Shown here: piece by piece, positions 1-9,056 of the stretch
Layout: every line of letters starts with the position of its first letter
Numbering within the stretch: the stretch's first letter is position 1
Assembly: GCA_024998565.1 (NCBI GenBank)
Contig: JACOEM010000009.1
Span: forward strand, 124,001-188,000
Source of the DNA: Nitrospira sp.
GTDB lineage: Bacteria > Nitrospirota > Nitrospiria > Nitrospirales > Nitrospiraceae
Length of the DNA stretch: 64,000 nt
Reading direction: 5' to 3'
The notes under the pieces: model-generated
Told to the model about the DNA's origin: nothing
Database searches by the model: none
Seen by the model: only the letters and a program-made list of their open reading frames with translations
Made by a program: the position numbers and the translations under genes

Positions 1-118
1 ATACGAAGGCCTTGCTCTGAAGCAGGTTCACCGCGCACAGGGTACCGATGGCAGCATCACGATGTGCGCGTGTCTCGTAAGTACGCCTACTCTACCATGA
101 TCGTTGGAAGGCCGGGCA

Positions 119-1609
119 TCAAAAATTCACACGGAGATTGATGGAGCCGACATGCAAGGTCGTGCGATACGTTCCGTTGACGGTGGGATTGACGTTCCCC
201 GCGACGGTTCTGCCCTCGTACAGAATGGCCTGGTAGGCCAGATCGATTCCGAGGCCTTTGGGGCTGAGGGTCTTGTCGGATCCTCCGCAGGGGATGACCC
301 CGAAGAATTTGCCGTGCCCCCGGCACATGAATCCGAAGCCGGTGGAGACGGCATGATTGTCGCCGTCGGGAATGGCAGGGTTGAAGGTCTGATCGGGAAT
401 CGCCTTCTGAGAATGCCAATAGCCGGCGCGTAAGGCGACATCCCAATCGGGCAGCGGTGCGGGGTTCAGCCACTTGTATTCCGTGCCGACCATGACGGTG
501 TAGCCGCTGGTCCAGTTGGCCGGGGTGGCGATGGCGAGCCCGTTCGACAGGGTCGTATCCAGATTGCGGACCGATTTCCAGCCGGTGTAATCCACGTCCA
601 ATTCCAGTTTCCACTCCCGCTCGTTATCCCGGACGGGCCAGAGTGCGATGCCGCCGGTGAGAACCTGCGGGACCACAAACGTCGTGCGGGCGTCTGCCAC
701 ACGCGTGCCGCCGGCGAGCAATTGCCCGTCGAGATGCAGCGTCGCCTGGCTGCGGTAGATGAGGCCGATGTTGACGAGCGGACGTCCGTCCCCGTTACGC
801 AGCGGCGTATAGAGCAGGCTGGCATTGAAGCCCGCGGCCGTGTCGCGCCCGTTCAATTCCATGCCGGTGCCGGCCGGGATGCCGAGCCCGCCGGGCCAGC
901 GAAATTGTCGCTCAACCTGTCCTTCTCCGAAGGCTCCGGAAAACGTATAGATGTCCGCTCCCAACCCGATCGCCAGATCCGGCAATGGCCGGAAGGCGAT
1001 GGAAGGGCGAATGTCGATCAGCTCGAACGCGGCTTTCGTGGTCGCCGTGGAGAACGGACTGCTGTCCGGCCAGCGCGTCAAGGTGCCGAACGGGCTGAAG
1101 ACGGCCAGGCCGATGGCGGTGCGGTCGGAGGAGCCGATGCCGAGGTCCTTGAGATTGGCCGTCATGTAGATGTTCGACGGAGGTGGAACCGCCACACTCC
1201 CGCGAAGATCGCCGTTCGCCTGGGTGCCCGCGCCGTTCTGAAACGAGAATCCACCGGCGATGAGAGTGGTGCCGGCTGAGAACTGAACCCCGCGGAGTTG
1301 TGTCATGCCGGCCGGATTATAGTACCCGGCGGAAGCATCGTCGGCTTGCGCCGTGAATGCCGACGCCTGGCCGGTTGCCGAGGCACTGTGATCGTAGATG
1401 CGAAAACTTCCCGCCCGGGCTGTCGATGGGGTGGAGGTGATTGCGGTGATCAGGGCGCAACAGGCAATGAGTATGCGGGCGAAGGGGGCACCGTTTCGCT
1501 TCCACCGGCGCCGCGATGGGGTTTTCCCGTGGTGCGACGGCCGTGCCGCGGGCACGTAGGGTCTCGGTGAATCACCGGCATTAAGAAGGCGTAGAGTCCT
1601 CACGGTCAT
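119..1609 (-). CDS. FadL/OmpP1-type outer membrane transport porin
   Basis: This 496-aa protein resembles the FadL/OmpP1/TodX family, outer-membrane beta-barrels that admit hydrophobic substrates such as fatty acids. The ATG at 1609 is chosen because AGGA lies about 5 bases upstream and the next segment reads as a signal peptide (LIACCALITA... ending near STARAGS). Right after it comes the FadL-like N-terminus GSFRIYDHSASATGQASAF and then YYNPAGMTQL, matching the family's NPAG motif. The chain ends in NLRVNF, an aromatic C-terminus typical of barrel proteins recognised by BAM. The reading frame stays open upstream to 1834, but that part has no signal-peptide logic. The actual substrate cannot be read from the sequence. 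Confidence 0.85.
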   Translation of the reverse strand: MTVRTLRLLNAGDSPRPYVPAARPSHHGKTPSRRRWKRNGAPFARILIACCALITAITSTPSTARAGSFRIYDHSASATGQASAFTAQADDASAGYYNPAGMTQLRGVQFSAGTTLIAGGFSFQNGAGTQANGDLRGSVAVPPPSNIYMTANLKDLGIGSSDRTAIGLAVFSPFGTLTRWPDSSPFSTATTKAAFELIDIRPSIAFRPLPDLAIGLGADIYTFSGAFGEGQVERQFRWPGGLGIPAGTGMELNGRDTAAGFNASLLYTPLRNGDGRPLVNIGLIYRSQATLHLDGQLLAGGTRVADARTTFVVPQVLTGGIALWPVRDNEREWKLELDVDYTGWKSVRNLDTTLSNGLAIATPANWTSGYTVMVGTEYKWLNPAPLPDWDVALRAGYWHSQKAIPDQTFNPAIPDGDNHAVSTGFGFMCRGHGKFFGVIPCGGSDKTLSPKGLGIDLAYQAILYEGRTVAGNVNPTVNGTYRTTLHVGSINLRVNF

Positions 1610-1881
1610 GTTCCTCGTATGGATGAGTCTGTCAGTAACGCAATCAGCCTGCCGGGGCGCGTGGTGTGTGCAGTTAACGTTGTACGGGTGTGATGCGCAG
1701 AGCCGACGCGTATTCCGGACGTCCTGATTGGTGCAAGAGCGTAAAAACTCGGCAATGTGGCGCTCATCTAAGAGAAGGCACGGGACTTTGTCAAGCTCGG
1801 GTGCCGGGGGATCTTCCTGAATTGCGCTGTGCACGCATGTGATTTCGTTCGCTGGATCGCGTATGCTCGGCGGATGGGGAC

Positions 1882-4185
1882 GTGGTGGTGCTATTCGTGA
1901 GACGCTGGATCGTGCGAGGGCTTCTGGTCATGGCCGGCGTCGTGGTCCTTGCCGCAGGAAGTGGGGTGACCTACGGGCTCTACCTCTCGGCCAGTCTGGC
2001 ATTGCCGGCCGGCGACGAGCATCCCCCCCGCCTGATCTACGGCGCCCCGTTTCTGTTGAAGCCCGATCTGGATATTGCCTCCGCTCATCTGATCGAGCGC
2101 CTCAACCGGCTCGGGTATCGCGCGGTCGAGACGGCCGTGCGCACCCCCGGCGAGTATCGTGTCACTCCCGCAGAGATCGATATTTACTTGCACGAGTTTG
2201 CCGATTTTCACCTGCGACCGGTTCCGGCCCGCTTGGTGCTCGACCAGGGGCGAGTGACGAAGGTGCTGTCGATTCAAGGGGGCGATGAGTTATTCCCCGC
2301 CTATCTGGAGCCGCAATTGATCAGCGGGTTGCGCGGCGCTTCGCGGCAGGTTCGGGAATGGGTCTCGTATGACGATCTGTCGGCACGATTTCTCGATGTG
2401 TTGCTGGCGATCGAAGACCGGCGATTCTTCAGCCATCCCGGCATCGATCCCATTGCCGTGGGCCGTGCGGTCTGGACGAATGTGACCCGTGGCACGGTCA
2501 TCCAGGGCGGCAGTACGATCACGCAGCAGTTGGCGAAGAACCTGTTTTATTCTCCGCAACGCACGTTCGGGCGGAAGCTGAAGGAGTCGATGGCGGCATT
2601 GGTCCTGGAGGCGAAATACCGCAAACAGGCGATCCTCGAAAGTTATGCGAACGAGATTTATCTCGGGCAGGTCGGGTCTGTGTCGATTTATGGAGTCGGG
2701 GAGGCCGCGCACCGGTATTTCGGCAAACGCGTGGATGCATTGAGCTTGGAGGAGACCGCGCTGCTGGTCGGGATGATCAAGGGGCCGAATACCTATTCAC
2801 CATTGAGAAACCCGGCGTTGGCCAAGCAGCGTCGCGATGTGGTGCTGGGCCGGTTGCACGAACAGGGGCTCGTGAGCGAGGACGCGTGGAAGCAGGCGGT
2901 GATGACGCCCGTCCGGGTCATGCCGCCGCAGGACACCTTGGCCGATGCGCCGTTTTTTGTCGACCATCTATTGAGACAGGTGGAAGAGACGACCGGAGCG
3001 CCCTTGCCGGACGGCGTCAGGGCCTACACGACACTCGACCCCGTGTTGCAACGACTGGCCACTCAGACGCTGGAGAGTGAACTGAGTAAACTGGAAGCGG
3101 CCTATCCGGCGCTGACCGGCCACAGCAGTCCGGTTCAAGCTGCGCTGGTGGCGCTCGATCCCGCAACGGGCGGCATTCTTGCGATGGTGGGCAGTCGTGA
3201 CTATCGCACCAGCCAGTTCAACCGGGCCGTGCAGTCGAAACGCCAGCCCGGCTCGTTGTTTAAGCCGTTGGTGTATCTCGCGGCGTTCGAGGCTCGCCGC
3301 GAATTGAGCGGTGGGCAACCGATTACGGCGGCCACCTCGATCGTCGACGAACCGGTGACGTTTGAGTCGGGGGCCGGGGTGTGGGCACCGCAGAATTACG
3401 ACCATCGGTTTCACGGCACGGTGTCCGTGCGGACGGCGATCGAACAATCGCTGAATATCCCCGCCGTGAAGATCGCACAGGCCGTGGGGACGAAGCGAAT
3501 TCTCCAGATGGCAGAGAAGCTGGGGATTCGCAGCCCGCTGGCCGACAATTTGTCCATTGCGTTGGGAACGTCCGGCGTCTCGCTGTTGGAGATCACCTCG
3601 GCCTACGGAGCCCTGGCACAAGGGGGGCTCTATGTGGCTCCCTCGGCGTTGCAGGCCGTGATGACTCCGGAAGGGGATCCCGCCTGGCATCGTACGCCAG
3701 TGCGGCATCAAGCGGTGTCCCCGCAAGCGGCCTATGTCATGACCTCGTTGCTCAGGGGTGTCGTCGAGCGCGGCACGGCGGCCAAGGCGAAGGCGATGGG
3801 CCTGCGCGGGACTGTGGCGGGAAAAACCGGGACGACGGATGGGTATCGCGACGCCTGGTTTGTCGGGTACACGCCGGATGTGGTGGTCGGTGTGTGGGTG
3901 GGATTCGACGACGAGGAGGCGCTGCATCTGACCGGAGCACAGGCGGCGCTACCGATGTGGGTGGAGTTCGTGCGCCGGATCTCGCCGGCTGCGACGCGCG
4001 AGTTTGCGTTGCCGCCTGCCGTGGTCACGCGCGACATCGATCCCCAGTCGGCCCAGTTGGCGACTTCGAAGTGTCCGCAGCGGTCGGCGGAGTTGTTTAT
4101 CGAAGGTACGGAGCCTTCGATCTACTGTGAAGTACACGGCAGCGGCTTCTGGGAACGGGTCAAGCGCAGTTTTGGTTTTTCCTAG
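1882..4185 (+). CDS. Class A penicillin-binding protein (PBP1b-like)
   Basis: This bifunctional peptidoglycan synthase (767 aa) polymerises glycan from lipid II and cross-links it. A membrane anchor lies at residues 10-33, followed by a short UB2H-like region. The glycosyltransferase domain shows EDRRFF with catalytic Glu near 178 and GGSTITQQLAKN. The transpeptidase domain has the acylated Ser458 in SLFK, SLN at 523-525 and KTGT at 648-651, so all three active-site motifs are present. The C-terminus carries a Cys pair (KCPQRS...IYCEVH). Start codons GTG at 1882, 1885 and 1888 are in tandem and cannot be separated from the sequence; an ATG further in would cut into the anchor. PBP1b-like is preferred over PBP1a because of the UB2H-like region. 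Confidence 0.93.
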   Translation: MVVLFVRRWIVRGLLVMAGVVVLAAGSGVTYGLYLSASLALPAGDEHPPRLIYGAPFLLKPDLDIASAHLIERLNRLGYRAVETAVRTPGEYRVTPAEIDIYLHEFADFHLRPVPARLVLDQGRVTKVLSIQGGDELFPAYLEPQLISGLRGASRQVREWVSYDDLSARFLDVLLAIEDRRFFSHPGIDPIAVGRAVWTNVTRGTVIQGGSTITQQLAKNLFYSPQRTFGRKLKESMAALVLEAKYRKQAILESYANEIYLGQVGSVSIYGVGEAAHRYFGKRVDALSLEETALLVGMIKGPNTYSPLRNPALAKQRRDVVLGRLHEQGLVSEDAWKQAVMTPVRVMPPQDTLADAPFFVDHLLRQVEETTGAPLPDGVRAYTTLDPVLQRLATQTLESELSKLEAAYPALTGHSSPVQAALVALDPATGGILAMVGSRDYRTSQFNRAVQSKRQPGSLFKPLVYLAAFEARRELSGGQPITAATSIVDEPVTFESGAGVWAPQNYDHRFHGTVSVRTAIEQSLNIPAVKIAQAVGTKRILQMAEKLGIRSPLADNLSIALGTSGVSLLEITSAYGALAQGGLYVAPSALQAVMTPEGDPAWHRTPVRHQAVSPQAAYVMTSLLRGVVERGTAAKAKAMGLRGTVAGKTGTTDGYRDAWFVGYTPDVVVGVWVGFDDEEALHLTGAQAALPMWVEFVRRISPAATREFALPPAVVTRDIDPQSAQLATSKCPQRSAELFIEGTEPSIYCEVHGSGFWERVKRSFGFS

Positions 4186-4277
4186 GTACGATGCACAAGC
4201 TGGTGTAGGCTCGGCTCATGTTGGGATGGTCCTCCAGTTCAAGTTCATCGGACATTGCCTGGGAGAAGGAGCGCGTG

Positions 4278-4718
4278 ATGATGAAGAAGTCCGGCTTTGT
4301 GGAAAACGACAATATCACCCTGTTGGCCAAAGGGGTCTTGCTCAGAGGCGAGATTCGCGTTGAAGGCACGGTCCGTATCGACGGGCGGTTGGAAGGCGAT
4401 CTTCACACCACGGGGACCGTCGTGATCGGCGAAGACGGCATCGTGCAGGGAACCATCACAGCCGGGATCATCATCAGCAGCGGAAAAATCAAGGCGACGG
4501 TGCGGGCGACGGAACGGCTCCAATTGCTCAAGACCGGTCTGCTCGTCGGCGAAGTCCACGCGCCCGCCTTCTCCATGGAAGACGGGGCGAAGTTTCAAGG
4601 GATGTCGGATATGGGCGTTGCCTCCTGGGGCGACGAAGCCCAGAAACTTCCCGGCAATGTTCGGGATATTGCCTCGCAGCGTCCCAAGGCCGTCGCCATG
4701 CTCGGCGAAAACGCCTGA
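4278..4718 (+). CDS. Bactofilin family cytoskeletal protein
   Basis: This is a polymer-forming scaffold of the bactofilin family (DUF583), 146 aa. The core is a run of short beta-helix turns rich in Gly, Val and Ile (GEIRVEGTVRIDGRLEGD, GTVVIGEDGIVQGTI, SGKIKATVRATERLQL), the hallmark of the fold. Tails of little complexity flank it. The start at 4278 is chosen because GAGAAGGAG lies 8 bases upstream and the N-terminus MMKKSGFVENDN looks like family members; an in-frame ATG at 4218 would add an odd poly-Ser leader. It follows the penicillin-binding protein gene on the same strand by about 90 bases, which fits a role in positioning wall synthesis, though this is inference. Confidence 0.9.
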   Translation: MMKKSGFVENDNITLLAKGVLLRGEIRVEGTVRIDGRLEGDLHTTGTVVIGEDGIVQGTITAGIIISSGKIKATVRATERLQLLKTGLLVGEVHAPAFSMEDGAKFQGMSDMGVASWGDEAQKLPGNVRDIASQRPKAVAMLGENA

Positions 4719-4757
4719 CGGCTCGCTTTCCCGCCCTCACGCTGCGCACCCCGTGCG

Positions 4758-4775
4758 CCCTATGGCATCATAGGG
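4758..4775 (+). other. Short hairpin after the bactofilin gene
   Basis: A perfect 7-bp stem (CCCTATG/CATAGGG) with a GCAT loop lies 40 bases after the bactofilin stop. It is followed by TCTCCTCCC rather than a T tract, so it is a weak terminator candidate only. Confidence 0.35.
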
Positions 4776-4892
4776 TCTCCTCCCAGCCTGGCGGCAGTCC
4801 TCTGTTCAGGCACAGCGGTCGTCAGACCGACGCGTGACATCCTGGACAGGTTCTGCTATCAACGGCTGCAATCGCAGGTACTCTTCACGACT

Positions 4893-5975
4893 ATGAATCG
4901 ACAACAGATTTTTGCGCTCTGCTTTTTCGGCGTGCTGCTGGCGCTGCTGTATCAGATGGGGCTGATGTTTCGCCCTTTCGTGTTTCCGGTCCTCTGGGCG
5001 GTGATTCTTGCGCATCTGTGTTTCCCCCTGCACATCCGGCTCACCGCCTGGTTGGGAGGACGGGAGTCGCATTCGGCTGTGCTCCTGACATTGGCTGCGC
5101 TGGCCCTGGTCGTGGTGCCGCTGGTGGTGCTGAGTGTGATGCTGGTGAAGGAAGCCGGATCCGCTGACCGCGCGGTGCGGGAATGGATTGCCTCAGGAGG
5201 CGTTCAGCAGTTGCCCGATCGGTTGTCCGGACTACCGGGAGGCCCTGTGGTGAGGGAGTGGCTGGAGCGGTTCACCGGCAGGGAAAGTGATCTCGAACAA
5301 TTCGTGCTCTCAAGCGCGAAGACCTTCAGTAAATTCATCGTGGGCGAGTTGAGCGATCTTGTGCGGGACGTCTTTATGTTGGTCGCCGACTTTCTCGTCA
5401 TGATGTTTACCCTGTTTTTCTTCTTCAAAGATGGCCGCCACTGGCTGGCGTCGCTGTATGCGTTGATCCCCCTGGAAGCCTCGCACAAGGACAAGATCCT
5501 GGCTCGCCTGGATCAGACCATTCGCGCCGTGGTGAAAGGCATCGTGCTGACGGCGATTGCACAGGGGCTGCTCGCCGGAGCGGCCTATGCGGTGCTGGGT
5601 GTGCCGTTTCCCATGGTGTTGATGGCTTTGACGATTCTTCTGGCTCCGCTCCCGTTCGGCGGGACGGCGCTCATCTGGGGGCCTGTGGCCTTGTACCTCC
5701 TCTGGGCCGGTACGGTGGGCAAGGGGCTGGTCATGCTGGCCTGGGGGATCGGGGTCGTCTCCACAATCGATCAGATCCTCAAACCGCTGTTCATCGGGCA
5801 GGGCGCGGAGATTCCCGTGTTGCTCCTCACCTTCAGCGTGCTTGGGGGCTTGGCGGTCTACGGGATCCTCGGATTGTTTCTAGGGCCGATTCTTGTCGGA
5901 CTGTTCCTGACCGCTCTGCAGATCTACCGGGACGACTACCAGCAACACCTTCCGGCCCCGCCGGCCGCATCGTAA
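4893..5975 (+). CDS. AI-2E family transporter (PerM/UPF0118)
   Basis: This 360-aa polytopic membrane protein has the arrangement of the AI-2E/PerM family: two N-terminal membrane segments (FGVLLALLYQMGLMF and FPVLWAVILAHLCF), a third after the short loop, a long soluble region (about residues 90-150), and a C-terminal bundle of hydrophobic helices with ILLAPLPFGGTALIWGP and LLLTFSVLGGLAVYGILG. Family members have been linked to autoinducer export and Na+/H+ exchange, so substrate is not predictable. No strong Shine-Dalgarno precedes the ATG (context CACGACTATG). It stands alone between the bactofilin gene and convergent genes. Confidence 0.9.
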   Translation: MNRQQIFALCFFGVLLALLYQMGLMFRPFVFPVLWAVILAHLCFPLHIRLTAWLGGRESHSAVLLTLAALALVVVPLVVLSVMLVKEAGSADRAVREWIASGGVQQLPDRLSGLPGGPVVREWLERFTGRESDLEQFVLSSAKTFSKFIVGELSDLVRDVFMLVADFLVMMFTLFFFFKDGRHWLASLYALIPLEASHKDKILARLDQTIRAVVKGIVLTAIAQGLLAGAAYAVLGVPFPMVLMALTILLAPLPFGGTALIWGPVALYLLWAGTVGKGLVMLAWGIGVVSTIDQILKPLFIGQGAEIPVLLLTFSVLGGLAVYGILGLFLGPILVGLFLTALQIYRDDYQQHLPAPPAAS

Positions 5976-5997
5976 CCAGCCGTTTACCTGCCGGTTG

Positions 5998-6591
5998 TCA
6001 GTCGAGGGGAATGGTAATCGTCATGCCCCCCATCACGTCATTCAACGCGAAGTCACGTTTGGGGCTCAACGGGTGGCTGTTGTGACACTTCACGCAGGCG
6101 GCTGAGATGGCCCGATCGGAATAGATGGCCTGAAAGTATTGTTTGCGGCCGCTGGTCACGATGCCTGTAAAGGGGCGGTCGGGGGTCTGCGAAAAACTCT
6201 CCAGCGCCCGGCGTTCCAGGTCGGTGGCCGGGGCATTCCGCTGGTAGATGGGCCAGAGGCTGATGAGGCGGTAGCGAATGCCTCTCCCGGACTCGGCCAC
6301 GAGTTTGCCCGAATGTTGAAGGAACTGGGCGGGCAAGGGCAGGGCATTTTCGTGTTCCCAATGTTCCGCGGCGGAGACGATGCCTTTGGCCTGCATCCGG
6401 TTGACGACCTGGTTCGTATAGATGGTTCGATCGGCATCCAGAACCGCGTGCACGAAGTCCGCTACTTTTTCCGGAGGAATGCCCGGAGGCGGCGCGACAT
6501 CCTTGGCCTGCAATGAGTAGGTCGAGGCGCAGGCCAGCGCCAGTGCGAGCCACAGCGGCCGTGCCCGAATGACCGTCAGGATGAGACGCAT
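5998..6591 (-). CDS. DUF3365 (Tll0287-like) haem-binding sensor protein
   Basis: This 197-aa exported protein has a signal peptide (PLWLALALACASTYSLQA) and a single c-type haem motif CVKCH near residue 171, followed by NSHPLSPKRDF. This fits the DUF3365/Tll0287-like haem domain, a redox or gas-sensing module often attached to or beside histidine kinases. The start at 6591 has AAGGAG about 6 bases upstream. It overlaps the end of the histidine kinase gene by 16 bases, so the two are probably translated from one message. A periplasmic haem sensor feeding the neighbouring kinases is the natural reading but is inferred. Confidence 0.85.
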   Translation of the reverse strand: MRLILTVIRARPLWLALALACASTYSLQAKDVAPPPGIPPEKVADFVHAVLDADRTIYTNQVVNRMQAKGIVSAAEHWEHENALPLPAQFLQHSGKLVAESGRGIRYRLISLWPIYQRNAPATDLERRALESFSQTPDRPFTGIVTSGRKQYFQAIYSDRAISAACVKCHNSHPLSPKRDFALNDVMGGMTITIPLD

Positions 6592-9056
6592 GGCTGCTCC
6601 TTTCGTACCCCGGCCTTGTCCGCCGGCAGGGTGATGACGCAGGTCGTGCCCTGGCCTTCCGGACTCTCCAGGCGAATCTCGCCGCCGAATTTCTTGATCA
6701 ATCGCTGGGCCACGGTGAGACCGAGTCCCGATCCTTCCCCTTGTCCCTTCGTGGTGTAGAACGGATCGAAGACTTTGCCGAGATGGTGTTTGGGAATGCC
6801 GGGGCCGTTGTCCCGTATCGTGATCGTAATCAGATCGTCCTGTTCTTCTGTCGTCAGCCAGAGGTCGCCTCGCCCGCTCATGGCCTGAATGGCATTGGTG
6901 AGGATGTTGATAAACGCCAGGCGAAGCTGGTCGGGCAACGCCGTCACCGGCGACACCGCCACATAGTGTTTCTGGACATTCAGGCCGAGGCAGTCGTGCG
7001 AAGTCTGCACAATGGCCAGGGCCTGCTCCAGTTGGGCGGTCACATCCACCGGCACACGCTGGCTTTTCGATTCTCGAGCCGCTACTCCGGTGAAGTCCCT
7101 GATGATGGCCGCCATCTTCCGGCCGTGTCCGACGATGTCTTGCGCGTAACCCTTGGCACGAGCCAGGTCCGCTTCCTCCTGGATCGCCTCCCCGAGACCC
7201 AGAATGCCAAACAGCGGGTTGTTGAGTTCGTGGCCGATGCCGGCGGTCAGCACATCGAGGCTGCCTGATTTTTCAGCTTGGATCAGCTGATCCTGCAATC
7301 GGCTTTCATCGGTGGTATCACGCAGCACGAGGCCGAAGCGTTTGCCTGCCCCGCTACGACTTTCCAGCGGAAACCATTCGTAGTGGTACAGGTGCGAGCC
7401 GATCCGTAATTCCCGCCGGGCCGAGGGGGACGCCTGGCTGAGGGTTTGATTGAGCGGGTCGCGCGCCTCTTTCAGGGCGGGTTCCTGGTTCGGGCTGGGG
7501 GGCGCGGTCGATTTGCTCTCTTCAACGAGTCGTAGGTCTCGCCGCAAAGCCTGACGGTGATCGTCGTCCAGAGGGAGAAGATCAAAGAGCAGACGGCCCG
7601 ACCAGCTTTGCTCCTGTGGCTGGATGGCATCCCGGGACGCGCGGTTCATATACTGGACCAGGCCTTGCTGGTCGATCATGATGATCGGGGTCGGGACGGC
7701 GTCGAGCACCTGATCCGTCGATTTTTGGAGGTACTGCACCTCCTGGGTTTTTTCTTCCACCTGGGTGCTCAATCCGGCAAAGGCGGCCTCGAGTTGTGTA
7801 TTCATGCGGTTGAATTCGACCGCCAGCTCTTCCAGTTCATCTCCCGTGTGAATCTGGATTGGCTCCTGCAATTCTCCTCGCCCGATGAGGCGCGCGGCCT
7901 CCTGCAGTCGTCTGACCGGCGTCACAATCCGGCTGGCGGCGAAATACCCCAGTGTGGCGAGCAAGCCGAGCGCGATCCCGGCGAGGATCATCATCCACAT
8001 CATGAGATGCCGGATCGGGGCGAACAGCTCGTCGGAGGATTGCCAGACAAAGGTGTGCCAGGCGCCATTTTCAAGGGAGCCGTTCGTGGCGCGACTGGTT
8101 TCGGGGAGGGGAGCGAATCCGATGATGGCGGTGCCCTGGCCGCCGTGCCCGTCACTGTCGGCCGTGACCCAGCCCGGTTGACGCACCGTCACCTGGGGAA
8201 TCAGCGATGCGCCTGAGAGCTGAACGCCGGTCGGCAGGATCGGGCAGCTGAGGACCATGCCTCGGCTATCGATGAGCATCACATGGCCGGTCTTGCCGAA
8301 CCGGATGGGGTGGGTCGAGGGAGAGAAGAACTCCTTGGCATCGATGACCCGGTGGAGCACGCCCACCACTTCATACCGAAGGCTGTCCATGACCGGCAGG
8401 GAAATGCTGAAGACATAGGCATTGGCCTGTTCGTCGAAGTGAAGATCTTCGATGTAGAGCTGGCCGACTCCTCTGTTGAACGAGCCTTTCCACCAGGGAC
8501 TGTCGGCATGGGAGAAGCCGGGTTTGGTCGTCAGGGCGGCAAAGAGGTTTCCCTGCACATCCGTGATGAACAGCTTCTTGGTGGCGGCGCGCACGACCTG
8601 CGGCAGGAGTTGGTCCGGTTCGCTCTGTGAGCCGGCGTAAAAACCTTGCAAGAGAAGGGCGGTGGAATTTCCCGTGATCGCCTTGATCGAAGCCGGGTCT
8701 CTTGCCGCCCAGCGGGCCCGTTGTTGCACGAGAGCAGGCAACGTAGCGTTCGGATCGGAGGCATGAAGCGCGTCGCGACGCTGTTCCAGCGCGCGCACGA
8801 TATCCGGGTGGACCGCGATGCGGGAGGTCCTGGCCACCTCTTCCGCCACGAGGAGGTCCAACTTGCGGGCTGCCTCCGTGGCTAGCGCCTGGAAGCTTTC
8901 CCCGCTGACGACCTGGATTTCCTTCGAGCCTTGCAGGAAGGCCAGGCTGAGGCCGAGCAGGAGGGGAACTACGCCGACCATCAGCATGGACACGATGAGC
9001 TTACGTTTCAGGCCCCATCCGAGGGCGTTCGAGAAGGAGCTCGAAGGATTCGTCAT
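6576..9056 (-). CDS. Membrane sensor histidine kinase (dCache-HAMP-PAS-HisKA-HATPase)
   Basis: The protein has 826 aa. Membrane helix 1 lies near residues 20-38 (LIVSMLMVGVVPLLLGLS), followed by a large periplasmic dCache-like sensor with ITDVQGNLFAAL and YVFSISLPV. Helix 2 is near 350 (MMWMMILAGIALGLLATLG). Then come HAMP, a coiled coil, PAS (DQVLDAVPTPIIMIDQQG), the phosphoacceptor His609 in GIGHELNNPLFG, and a HATPase domain with DNGPGIPKHH and GSGLGLTVAQ. The chosen ATG overlaps the stop of the upstream kinase as ATGA (9053-9056), which decides the start over in-frame codons further upstream. It lies in a four-gene signalling operon with a receiver, a second kinase and a haem sensor. Confidence 0.92.
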   Translation of the reverse strand: MTNPSSSFSNALGWGLKRKLIVSMLMVGVVPLLLGLSLAFLQGSKEIQVVSGESFQALATEAARKLDLLVAEEVARTSRIAVHPDIVRALEQRRDALHASDPNATLPALVQQRARWAARDPASIKAITGNSTALLLQGFYAGSQSEPDQLLPQVVRAATKKLFITDVQGNLFAALTTKPGFSHADSPWWKGSFNRGVGQLYIEDLHFDEQANAYVFSISLPVMDSLRYEVVGVLHRVIDAKEFFSPSTHPIRFGKTGHVMLIDSRGMVLSCPILPTGVQLSGASLIPQVTVRQPGWVTADSDGHGGQGTAIIGFAPLPETSRATNGSLENGAWHTFVWQSSDELFAPIRHLMMWMMILAGIALGLLATLGYFAASRIVTPVRRLQEAARLIGRGELQEPIQIHTGDELEELAVEFNRMNTQLEAAFAGLSTQVEEKTQEVQYLQKSTDQVLDAVPTPIIMIDQQGLVQYMNRASRDAIQPQEQSWSGRLLFDLLPLDDDHRQALRRDLRLVEESKSTAPPSPNQEPALKEARDPLNQTLSQASPSARRELRIGSHLYHYEWFPLESRSGAGKRFGLVLRDTTDESRLQDQLIQAEKSGSLDVLTAGIGHELNNPLFGILGLGEAIQEEADLARAKGYAQDIVGHGRKMAAIIRDFTGVAARESKSQRVPVDVTAQLEQALAIVQTSHDCLGLNVQKHYVAVSPVTALPDQLRLAFINILTNAIQAMSGRGDLWLTTEEQDDLITITIRDNGPGIPKHHLGKVFDPFYTTKGQGEGSGLGLTVAQRLIKKFGGEIRLESPEGQGTTCVITLPADKAGVRKEQPCVSS

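Noticed and set aside
1..118. Possible gene end at the left edge
   Set aside because: No frame with coding character in the first 118 bases; frames that cross it are shadows of the porin gene.
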